From an uncultured Prevotella sp. (GTDB lineage Bacteria; Bacteroidota; Bacteroidia; Bacteroidales; Bacteroidaceae), in NCBI GenBank assembly GCA_934230685.1, contig CAKQFF010000131.1, forward strand, positions 1 to 5,305: 5,305 nt of DNA. Reading direction: 5' to 3'. The notes under the pieces are model-generated. The model was not told where the DNA came from, made no database searches, and saw only the letters and a list, made by a program, of their open reading frames with translations. The translations under genes and the position numbers were made by a program. Shown piece after piece: positions 1-5,305 of this stretch. How positions within the stretch are numbered: position 1 is the first letter of the stretch; every line of letters begins with the position of its first letter.

Positions 1-65
1 TGTCCCTTGAGTATGATGCCAAGGTCGGTGGAATTGATGAAGCCGTTCCCGTCAATGTCGCCGCA
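1..65 (-). other. Partial type I dockerin of gene B
   Basis: C1567 starts CGDIDGNGFINSTDLGIILKG. The first calcium loop is complete, with D1569, D1571, N1573, N1577 and D1580 at the ligand positions and the Ser-Thr pair at loop positions 10-11. The second repeat lies beyond the left edge. Confidence 0.93.
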
Positions 66-80
66 CAGCAGTGTGATGGT
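1..80. repeat. Long direct repeat, left copy (partner 4951-5030)
   Basis: Bases 1-71 are identical to 4951-5021; position 72 differs (t versus c), and 73-80 match again. Past 80 the two copies stay colinear without gaps but diverge clearly. The left copy starts at the window edge, so the near-identity may extend further. Confidence 0.97.
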
Positions 81-3000
81 CTGATACGGCTTTCCTTCCA
101 TGGCCGTCAGGTTGATGGCAGCATCTCCCACCACGACGCCCTTCACCGTGTAGGTCAGGTGGGCATCCTTGGTGACCACCAGATCGTAGATGCCCTTGGC
201 CACGGCGTCGAAGCTGAAGTTCTGCTCCACCTGCCCGCTGCCGGTAGCAGCAGCAATAGTGGTGCTGTACTGCTCCACGCCACCCTGCATCAGCTGAATG
301 GTAGTGGCGTTGTTCGGGTTGTAGCTCTTCACCATACCGCTGACGCTCACGCCATTGGACTTCACGGGCAGATCGATGTTGATCGTTACCTTACTGCCGT
401 CGGTGACATCGTAGTTGTTGTTACGCGCATACCAACCCGATATTTCACCGTTGACAGTGGGGTTCGGATACTCCCTCGTCAAAATCGGGCGGGTGCCGTC
501 CGTTTTCAGCGTGAGAGCAGCGCGCACTGTCCCATCATTCGTCTCCGGAACGGTGCCGCCGCTGGTGTACGGCCAAGTGAGCTCCTGCACCGTTACGCCC
601 TCCGGCACTCCGCCGACATCCGCGATCGTGGGCAGGGGATCGCCGACGGTCAGGGGCGCGGGCATGGACAGGTCGATCTGCCGGATCGGGGTGGCGGTGA
701 AGGTCAGCGTGTCATATGTGCCGATGATCTTGGCATCGGGCACCGCAAAATGCCCGCCATTCTGGCCGATCGCCACACTGGCGTCGGTGGTAAAGCACGC
801 ACCCGGGTTGGCCTTGATGGTGACCTTGACGGTGTAGGTCTTGTCGGGGTCGAAGCGCACAGCACCGGGCAGGGCATCGTCCTCCGTGCCTGCGCTGTCG
901 CCCACCCACCACTGGAAGGAGATGGTGCGCATCTCTTTGGTGGTATACCACAGCGAGATGCTCTCACCCACCGTTTTGCTCATGTCCAGACCGACCAGCG
1001 TCTGCCCGGAAATGGCTGCCTCGGCAGCCGTTGCAAAGGTCGCCGTTATGCTCAAGGTCTTGGGTGGGCTGCCATAGCTGCTGTAATTCGGCTTCGGCAC
1101 ATGGAAGATCAGCTCCGGGTTATAGAGTTCGTTTCCTCCGTAGGCTCCCCAAATATTATATTCGTCATAATTGGAGATCTCCCACTTCTTGAACACCTTC
1201 CCGGTGGGCGTGTTCGGCACGACCCGTACCCTTGTGCCGACCTTGAGAGCTTGGCTGTAGGCATTGGTCGGAATCATGACCTCTGTACCGTCTTCCTTCA
1301 TATAATAGGCGGTGCAGTTGCCGTTATAGGTCGAAACCGGTACCGTTTGCAAACTCTCCGCCAGCTTGAAGGTATACGCCGTGCGCTCGTAGGCGTATTC
1401 GCCGTTCGCCGTGGGGACAAGGGTGAACACGCTGATGGTACCCGCGCCGCGCACATCAAAGGGCTTGGTGTAGTTCGTCGAGAGTCTGGGGGTTGCGTTG
1501 CCGTTGGTATCGTAGGCTATGGTGGCGTTAAGGGGCCAGTACATCGTCGATTCCAGCGTCACCGTTACCACATTCTCCGTCATGGTGTAGGTGCTGCCGT
1601 CCGGGTTCAGCGTTTGGCCGCCCTCCTTGGTCTTCACGGTCACCTTCGGGGCGGGCAGGGTCTCTATCTTCGACAGATGAACCGCGGCGTAGTCATGGCT
1701 CAATTTCCGGTATGTCACACCGTCCACGGTAAAGGCCTTGGCCAGCTTAAAGTAGAGGATCTCGTTCGAGCCGCTGTCGGTGATGGTGACCTTGCCGTTC
1801 TCCACCTTGGTGCCCATGTTGGACTCGGACGGCTGCTCGTCTACCCGATACCAGACCTCATAGCCCTCGGGCGCCTCCACCGTCAGGTCGATCGAGCCGT
1901 AGAAGTACTGCCGATTGCCGTCGCTGACCACCGTATCGCCGTGTTTCACGGTAGGTTTACCGGTGGGCTGCAGAGCGTAGCGCACCTCGCTGGTGATCTC
2001 CTTTATGATGGGGCCTGCGTAGGCCTCGATGCGCACGTCCTGTGCGGCGGTGACCTCCACTTCAAAGGGGCCGCTGTAGTCATTGAGTTTTCCCCACTTG
2101 TTCTTGTCGTAGTCCCACAGGCAGTACTTGATGGGTGCGCCCCGCTCCGCCGTGATGGTCACAGTTTTGGTGCCGCCGTCGTGCGCATCATAAATCTTGG
2201 TGTCGGGGCTGATGTACGGCGGGGCGACAGGCGGATCAAAGGTAAAGGGCTTGCTGATGAAGCAGTAGTTGGAATCATCGTCCATGCAGGCGATGCGATA
2301 GCGCCCCGGCGGGATGTTGAAGTGCCAGTTACCCAGTTCATCTGTGCCGCCGAAGGCATTCTTATCGGCATAGAGCCGGGCGCTGCGCAGGTTCATGAGG
2401 GGGCTGCCATCCAGGTCATCGACGGCATAGGTTTTCTCGCCGTACGCGGGCAGCTGCGCGGGCACCAGCATAACTCTGTATCCGCCGGTGGTGATGATGT
2501 CGTTCGCCTTCTTAAAGGTCATGTCCTGATAGGCGTAGCGGGTCTGTTTGGTGACGCCTTTGTCCCATTGCACGCTGTAGCCCACATCGCTCAGGGTTGG
2601 CCCTGCCGTCATGGGGTCGTACACCGGCACCAGCACCATATCCCGCTGGATATTGGTGAATTTCTGGGTGAGATTCTTCCAGCTTGTGCCGCTTCCGCTG
2701 CCCTCCGGGTTCAGGGCGTCGTACCAATAGAGGAAGGTACCCTTTGTGCCGGTTGTGGTCAGCTGAATGCTCTCACCCTTGCGCACAACATGGATGTCGT
2801 TGAGCTCCGGCCTTAAGACCTTGGCATAGTAGAGGTTGGATCCTTGGGGATTGTCCTCCGGTTTCTCCCAGCGCATAATCAGTCCCTTGGACTGCTGCAC
2901 GGTGGCGACACCCTGCGGCGCCCAGATGTACTCGATGGAGCCCCAGTTACGGATCCACCTATTGTCCGCCACCTTGACCGATTCGCCGATGCGGAGACTG

Positions 3001-4763
3001 CCGCGGTGCATTCCTCCGGTGCCCAGCTGGGGGTCTGCCCCGCGGCAGCCGATGGCCCAGTTGTCGGCATTCTCCTCGCCCTTTGTATAATACTTCTCAT
3101 ACCAGTCGTCAATGGCAGCGGAATAGGAAGTGATGCTGACGCCGCCCTCCGCCCGGACAAGGTTCGCCATGGCGTCTTTGTCGGAGAAATAGATGTTGTA
3201 GGTGGGGTAGTCCCGATACATGGCGAGCATGTCATCGTTGGCGCCGCTGCCGTCGAGGGCATAGCGCTGGATGTTTCCTTCATTCAGGATGTTCAGGTGG
3301 CCGGTGGTGTCCACCGTCAGCGCCTCGCCGCCGCCCCAGAGGCGGATATCGCTGAGGACATTGGCATGGGAGATGATATCCACCGAAGCATCGTTCAGCA
3401 GATTCATCTGTGTGGCGCTGATGGCCATGTTGACCCGGCCCTGATTGCCGCCGTAGAAGCCCTCGCCGGTGGTTGAGTTGTTACTGGTGTTCAGCGCTCG
3501 GCCGGTCACCTCGATGTTCAGCTTGGCGCCGTCCTTCACGGTCAGAGTACCTGCTTGGATGCCGGTCATCGCATCGCCCTCCGGGCCGCTTCCGCTGTTA
3601 TTCATCTTGATGTTCACGGTGGGGCCGTAATCGACAGTGTCGGACAGTAGTGGCTCGCCGCCGATGACCACCTTGCCGGCGCGGATGCCCACCGGCGAGC
3701 TGCCGTTTTCCGCTGTGCCGTTATAGTTGATGTTCAGCGTGCCGCGGCCGGTGATCCACACATCATTTGTCTTATCTCCTCTGGCAGAGATTGCCACAGG
3801 GTACTTATACGCTCCGGGTCTCTGCGCGTTCATGGTCAGGGTTTTGCCCTCGGGAATGATCAGCTCAACGGTTTTCTCATAGGCATAGATAAAAGCGTGG
3901 TTCCCGCTCATGGTCGTATCTTCCTGCACAATGACCTTGGGAGTGAGGTCATCAACATGCTGCAAGTCGATGCATGCGCCGTCGAGGTTGCCCTTTAAGT
4001 ACAGCTTGGTGCCACAAAAGTAGGCCACATAGTTGCCGGTGGTGATGAAAGCCTGCCGTCCAAATTCATCCTCAACGGTCTTCACCTCGGCATTCAGGCT
4101 GCACTCGGTGATATACTGGTAGCCCTTTAGAGTGACCCGTTTGCTGTCGTCGATCCAATCGCCGAAGTACAGGGATACTATGCCAAAGGCGCTCGATGGC
4201 CCCGCCATTGCAGCACCCTGCCGGGCGGTCTGCTCCTCCTGTACCTCCTCCGGCTCTGGCTCGGGCAGGGGTTCCTGCTGCTCGTTGGTTCCCCCGTTGG
4301 TTCCCCCGTTGGTTTCCTCGTTGATTCCCTCAACGGTCAGAGCCGCCGGCTCCGCGCCCGAAGGGGGCTCTTGCGCGGCAAGCTCGCCCATCGGTACGAG
4401 CGCGAAGTCCTCCGCGGGGAGAACCGCGTCTGCGTCGATGCGCACGCCGTCCAGCGTGGCCTTGTGATACAGCCTGCCCTCGTAATAGAGCGCCAGATAG
4501 TCACCATCTGTGAGGAAGTCCTCATCAGCGCCATCGTGCACCGCAGCCGTGGGGCTGCACTCGGTGATGTACTCGCCGTGGTGCAGGTCGAGCTGCCCGC
4601 CCTCGGCGAATACCAGCCGCACATAGCCGTAGTCCTCCTGCGGCGCAGGCGGGCTGAGGTCATCGTCCACCTCGTCGGCTGACGCCATAGCGGGCAACAT
4701 TCCCATCAGCATGATAAGCGTTAAGAGCCATGCGGACAGGCGTTTGGGTGTCAGTTGTTTCAC
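1..4763 (-). CDS. Giant secreted multi-modular protein with C-terminal type I dockerin (gene B, 3' end outside window)
   Basis: The frame runs from GTG at 4763-4761 to the left edge without a stop (1587 codons). The GTG is chosen because AAAGGAGGG lies 8 bases upstream and a signal peptide follows directly; later in-frame ATGs fall inside its hydrophobic core. Modules by residue: signal peptide 1-29; duplicated module 45-114 and 193-270; acidic Pro/Glu/Asn/Gly linker about 120-185; beta-helix-like region 277-545; Ig/Fn3-like about 612-715; prealbumin-like segment with PPGRY at 818-822; chitobiase-C-terminal-like repeats 847-1113; InlB-B-repeat-like 1142-1242; two related beta modules 1243-1465; beta-sandwich 1472-1562; dockerin from C1567, cut after its first calcium loop. 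No catalytic domain is recognised. The likely role, inferred, is extracellular binding or adhesion through a cohesin-dockerin complex. Domain names beyond the dockerin are by-eye assignments. If its tail matches gene A, the full protein would have 1635 residues. Confidence 0.95.
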   Translation of the reverse strand, partial: MKQLTPKRLSAWLLTLIMLMGMLPAMASADEVDDDLSPPAPQEDYGYVRLVFAEGGQLDLHHGEYITECSPTAAVHDGADEDFLTDGDYLALYYEGRLYHKATLDGVRIDADAVLPAEDFALVPMGELAAQEPPSGAEPAALTVEGINEETNGGTNGGTNEQQEPLPEPEPEEVQEEQTARQGAAMAGPSSAFGIVSLYFGDWIDDSKRVTLKGYQYITECSLNAEVKTVEDEFGRQAFITTGNYVAYFCGTKLYLKGNLDGACIDLQHVDDLTPKVIVQEDTTMSGNHAFIYAYEKTVELIIPEGKTLTMNAQRPGAYKYPVAISARGDKTNDVWITGRGTLNINYNGTAENGSSPVGIRAGKVVIGGEPLLSDTVDYGPTVNIKMNNSGSGPEGDAMTGIQAGTLTVKDGAKLNIEVTGRALNTSNNSTTGEGFYGGNQGRVNMAISATQMNLLNDASVDIISHANVLSDIRLWGGGEALTVDTTGHLNILNEGNIQRYALDGSGANDDMLAMYRDYPTYNIYFSDKDAMANLVRAEGGVSITSYSAAIDDWYEKYYTKGEENADNWAIGCRGADPQLGTGGMHRGSLRIGESVKVADNRWIRNWGSIEYIWAPQGVATVQQSKGLIMRWEKPEDNPQGSNLYYAKVLRPELNDIHVVRKGESIQLTTTGTKGTFLYWYDALNPEGSGSGTSWKNLTQKFTNIQRDMVLVPVYDPMTAGPTLSDVGYSVQWDKGVTKQTRYAYQDMTFKKANDIITTGGYRVMLVPAQLPAYGEKTYAVDDLDGSPLMNLRSARLYADKNAFGGTDELGNWHFNIPPGRYRIACMDDDSNYCFISKPFTFDPPVAPPYISPDTKIYDAHDGGTKTVTITAERGAPIKYCLWDYDKNKWGKLNDYSGPFEVEVTAAQDVRIEAYAGPIIKEITSEVRYALQPTGKPTVKHGDTVVSDGNRQYFYGSIDLTVEAPEGYEVWYRVDEQPSESNMGTKVENGKVTITDSGSNEILYFKLAKAFTVDGVTYRKLSHDYAAVHLSKIETLPAPKVTVKTKEGGQTLNPDGSTYTMTENVVTVTLESTMYWPLNATIAYDTNGNATPRLSTNYTKPFDVRGAGTISVFTLVPTANGEYAYERTAYTFKLAESLQTVPVSTYNGNCTAYYMKEDGTEVMIPTNAYSQALKVGTRVRVVPNTPTGKVFKKWEISNYDEYNIWGAYGGNELYNPELIFHVPKPNYSSYGSPPKTLSITATFATAAEAAISGQTLVGLDMSKTVGESISLWYTTKEMRTISFQWWVGDSAGTEDDALPGAVRFDPDKTYTVKVTIKANPGACFTTDASVAIGQNGGHFAVPDAKIIGTYDTLTFTATPIRQIDLSMPAPLTVGDPLPTIADVGGVPEGVTVQELTWPYTSGGTVPETNDGTVRAALTLKTDGTRPILTREYPNPTVNGEISGWYARNNNYDVTDGSKVTINIDLPVKSNGVSVSGMVKSYNPNNATTIQLMQGGVEQYSTTIAAATGSGQVEQNFSFDAVAKGIYDLVVTKDAHLTYTVKGVVVGDAAINLTAMEGKPYQTITLLCGDIDGNGFINSTDLGIILKG
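78..350 (-). repeat. Pre-dockerin beta-sandwich module of gene B, homologous to that of gene A
   Basis: Residues 1472-1562 begin VSVSGMVKSYNPN and include YSTTIAAATGSGQ and YDLVVTKDAHL. They align without gaps to 5028-5300 of gene A, at roughly two-thirds identical residues by eye. The layout (G-x-V ... F-x-F-x-x-V-x-x-G-x-Y-x-L-x-V) is that of carboxypeptidase-regulatory-like/prealbumin-like modules, which usually serve as stable spacers next to the dockerin. Confidence 0.75.
369..1037 (-). other. Two related beta-sandwich modules (residues about 1243-1465)
   Basis: The first runs from ISGQTLVGLDMSKTVGE through ISFQWWVGDSAGT and YTVKVTIKANPGACF to DTLTFTATP. The second runs from IDLSMPAPLTVGDPLP through LTWPYTSGGTVPE and VRAALTLKTDG to KVTINIDLP. 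Both have an opening strand, a TVGE/TVGD turn, a Trp strand ending in a Gly/Thr-rich bend, and a later x-V/A-x-L/I-x-K strand. This resembles a spacer module common in large clostridial surface proteins; no family name is assigned. Confidence 0.45.
1038..1340 (-). other. InlB B-repeat-like domain (residues about 1142-1242)
   Basis: The segment has the order seen in divergent InlB B-repeats: a strand with NGNCTAYYM, then ALKVGTRVRVVPNTPTGKVF, then FKKWEI with W1194, and a closing LSITATF. The family is common in Firmicute surface proteins and acts as a structural or adhesive spacer. Confidence 0.55.
1425..2225 (-). other. Chitobiase-C-terminal-like repeats (residues about 847-1113)
   Basis: The first copy is the clearest: APPYISPD, then VTITAERGAPIKYCLWD, then YSGPFEVEVTAAQDVRIEAYA. 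This follows the CHB_HEX_C_1/Fn3-associated layout (P-x-I-S-P ... I-x-Y ... Y-x-G-P-F ... I-x-A-x-A). Two more segments, about 934-1029 (GKPTVKHGD, then APEGYEVWYRVDE) and about 1035-1113 (LPAPKVTVKTK, then YTKPFDVRGAGTISVFTLV), look like diverged copies. Such modules are usually non-catalytic accessory domains in secreted glycan-active proteins. Confidence 0.5.
3129..3935 (-). other. Beta-helix-like region of gene B (residues about 277-545)
   Basis: A long run of short beta-prone segments is separated by Gly/Asn turns, for example VIVQED, VELIIPEGKTLTMN, VWITGRGTLNINYNG, GKVVIGGE, TVNIKMNNSG, GTLTVKDGAKLNIEV and EALTVDTTGHLNI. This ladder-like pattern is typical of right-handed parallel beta-helices and of secreted carbohydrate-binding or adhesin stalks. 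No catalytic Asp cluster of pectate-lyase or polygalacturonase type stands out. The fold is inferred from pattern only. Confidence 0.5.
3954..4187 (-). repeat. N-terminal module copy 2 (residues 193-270)
   Basis: This is the second copy of the module: FGIV at 193-196, YITECS at 217-222, GNY at 243-245 and LDGACID at 260-266. Compared with copy 1 there are 4 extra residues between YITECS and GNY, and two additional cysteines (C250, C264). The two copies are separated by the low-complexity linker, so they are likely separate domains. Confidence 0.75.
4284..4331 (-). repeat. 12-bp tandem repeat in linker, four units
   Basis: The plus strand has four consecutive 12-bp units, two perfect (gttggttccccc) and two degenerate, at 4284-4295, 4296-4307, 4308-4319 and 4320-4331. 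On the coding strand they encode EGIN-EETN-GGTN-GGTN (residues 145-160). The run continues into a Pro/Glu-rich stretch (EPLPEPEPEEVQEE), so the whole segment reads as a flexible acidic hinge. Unit gain or loss would keep the frame. Confidence 0.85.
4422..4631 (-). repeat. N-terminal module copy 1 (residues 45-114)
   Basis: This is the first copy of a roughly 70-residue module. It shares with copy 2 an aromatic-Gly-x-Val start (YGYV/FGIV), the motif YITECS at residues 65-70, and a block running from GDY (87-89) to LDGVRID (104-110). The distance from that Gly to Ile-Asp is 22 residues in both copies. I do not recognise a named family; the alternating hydrophobic pattern suggests beta strands. 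Confidence 0.75.
4677..4763 (-). other. Sec signal peptide of gene B product
   Basis: Residues 1-29. A basic N-region (VKQLTPKR) is followed by a hydrophobic core, WLLTLIMLMGMLPAM, and the AxA-type site ASA, after which the acidic mature start DEVDDD begins. The likely signal peptidase I cut is after A29. There is no lipobox cysteine, so this is not a lipoprotein. Confidence 0.88.
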
Positions 4764-4805
4764 GGTCAGTACCCTCCTTTCTGAAAACTTATTATGCTTT
4801 GGGCA
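4764..4805 (-). other. Short intergenic gap between genes A and B
   Basis: These 42 bases separate the TAG of gene A from the GTG of gene B. Apart from the ribosome binding site they are AT-rich. There is no inverted repeat followed by a T-run that would be a terminator, and no convincing -35/-10 pair. Read-through transcription from A into B is the simplest reading. Confidence 0.7.
4772..4780 (-). promoter_or_regulatory. Ribosome binding site of gene B
   Basis: The minus strand reads AAAGGAGGG here, a near-perfect complement of the 16S rRNA 3' end, followed by 8 bases and then GTG. This decides the non-ATG start of gene B. Confidence 0.9.
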
Positions 4806-5015
4806 CTATCCGCCGAAGTTCACCGAAACGGCGGACTTGCCGTAGTGCTGACCTTGCAGAACAATACCGAGATCGGTGGAATTGATGAAGCCGTTTCCAT
4901 CCAGATCTGCGGCCTTATCTCCTGCGGTCGCTGTAGATTTTCCGTAGTTCTGTCCCTTGAGTATGATGCCAAGGTCGGTGGAATTGATGAAGCCGTTCCC
5001 GTCAATGTCGCCGCA
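4806..5015 (-). other. Complete type I dockerin of gene A
   Basis: There are two F-hand calcium loops, at 4974-5009 (DIDGNGFINSTD) and 4872-4907 (DLDGNGFINSTD), each followed by LGI-I/V-L-K/Q-GQ-N/H-YGKS. The repeat period is 34 residues (102 bp). Ligand positions 1, 3, 5, 9 and 12 hold D, D, N, N and D. Positions 10-11, which help set cohesin specificity in known type I dockerins, are Ser-Thr in both halves; this near symmetry is compatible with dual-mode binding. Confidence 0.95.
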
Positions 5016-5305
5016 CAGCAGCGTGATGGTGCGGATTGCCGCCTTGCCGTGCTTTGTCAGGTCGAGGGGCGTGCTGCCGACGGTGACGTTTTTCACCGTG
5101 TACTTGAGGTGCGCGCTCTTGGTGACCACAAGGTCATAGGTGCCCGGGGCCACGGCGGGGAAGCTGAAGGTCTGCTCCTTCTGACCGCTGCCGGTGGCTG
5201 CTTTGATAGTAGTGCTGTACTTCTCCGTGCCGTTCTGCACGAGCTTCACCGTGGCGGCAGCGTTCGGGTTGTAGCTCTTGACCTTACCGCTTACCGCCAC
5301 GCCCG
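4806..5305 (-). CDS. C-terminal part of a dockerin-containing secreted protein (gene A, 5' end outside window)
   Basis: The frame is open from the right edge to a TAG at 4808-4806, giving about 165 visible residues. A GTG at 5300 is in frame but is not a credible start: it has no ribosome binding site or signal sequence, and codons upstream are open and match the homologous region of gene B. Visible parts are a beta-sandwich module of about 95 residues (with VSGKVKSYNPN, AATGSGQ and YDLVVTK), then a full type I dockerin with two calcium loops, DIDGNGFINSTD and DLDGNGFINSTD, 34 residues apart, and a short tail ending NFGG. By family knowledge the dockerin binds a cohesin on a scaffoldin or cell-surface anchor. 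The function of the missing N-terminal part cannot be judged; by analogy with B it may be another large modular protein. It lies 42 bp upstream of B on the same strand, probably in one operon. Confidence 0.93.
   Translation of the reverse strand, partial: GVAVSGKVKSYNPNAAATVKLVQNGTEKYSTTIKAATGSGQKEQTFSFPAVAPGTYDLVVTKSAHLKYTVKNVTVGSTPLDLTKHGKAAIRTITLLCGDIDGNGFINSTDLGIILKGQNYGKSTATAGDKAADLDGNGFINSTDLGIVLQGQHYGKSAVSVNFGG
4951..5030. repeat. Long direct repeat, right copy (partner 1-80)
   Basis: This is the gene A counterpart of bases 1-80, covering the first dockerin calcium loop. A 23-bp core (4975-4997) also occurs exactly at 4873-4895 in the second dockerin loop of the same gene and at 25-47 in gene B, giving three copies in the window. 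Confidence 0.97.

Noticed and set aside
704..967. Short minus-strand frames at 704-967, 712-951, 2159-2371, 2512-2727, 2879-3283, 4337-4663 and 4820-5005.
   Set aside because: They are out-of-frame readings inside genes A and B, whose main frames carry continuous recognisable modules.
159..2816. An open frame of 885 codons on the plus strand, starting with GTG.
   Set aside because: It lies fully antisense to gene B, has no ribosome binding site and no signal or domain pattern, and its translation is rich in His, Arg, Gly and Val as expected for the reverse of a GC-rich gene. The minus strand instead gives a coherent 1587-codon protein with signal peptide and dockerin.
2844..3476. An open frame of 210 codons on the plus strand, and similar ones at 4132-4467 and 4371-4682.
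   Set aside because: All are antisense to gene B, lack ribosome binding sites and show no recognisable domains.
4791..4796. CATAAT on the minus strand as a -10 promoter element for gene B.
   Set aside because: No acceptable -35 element lies 16-18 bases upstream, and the hexamer sits in a short AT-rich gap where such a match is easily due to chance.
5298..5300. GTG as the start of a 164-residue small dockerin protein.
   Set aside because: There is no ribosome binding site or signal peptide, the frame stays open to the window edge, and the same position in gene B is internal to a long protein.
1..5305. A mobile element or phage origin for the repeated ends.
   Set aside because: The repeats are coding sequence for homologous protein modules; no transposase, integrase, inverted terminal repeats or target-site duplication is seen.

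Overview
This window comes from a bacterial genome, most likely an anaerobic Firmicute of the class Clostridia (Oscillospirales/Ruminococcaceae-like gut or rumen lineage). That placement is inferred from a strong AAAGGAGGG ribosome binding site, type I dockerin modules, and secreted proteins built from many beta-rich modules at moderately high GC. No RNA gene, CRISPR array, transposase or phage gene is visible.

All real coding content is on the minus strand and fills almost the whole window. At the right edge (4806-5305) is the C-terminal end of one gene, called A here: a small beta-sandwich module followed by a complete two-repeat type I dockerin and a TAG stop. After a 42-bp gap carrying only a ribosome binding site, gene B starts with GTG at 4763 and reads open to the left edge, giving 1587 codons without a stop. 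B encodes a very large secreted protein. In order it has a signal peptide, a duplicated N-terminal module, an acidic Pro/Glu/Asn/Gly linker containing a 12-bp tandem repeat, a beta-helix-like region, an Ig-like/prealbumin-like segment, chitobiase-C-terminal-like repeats, an InlB-B-repeat-like domain, two related beta-sandwich modules, and then the same beta-sandwich plus dockerin tail as A. B is cut inside the first dockerin repeat.

A and B therefore form a tandem pair with homologous tails at a gap-free offset of exactly 4950 bp. The tails are nearly identical at DNA level over the first dockerin loop and more diverged upstream. No terminator is visible between them, so co-transcription is likely. 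Both proteins would be exported, and their dockerins would dock onto cohesin-bearing scaffoldins or surface anchors. No catalytic domain is recognised in the visible part of B, so it looks like a binding, adhesive or structural component rather than a cellulosomal enzyme. The main leads are the dockerin-tailed non-enzymatic giant, its unfamiliar duplicated N-terminal module (YITECS ... LDGxxID), and the tandem-paralog architecture with a near-identical dockerin patch.
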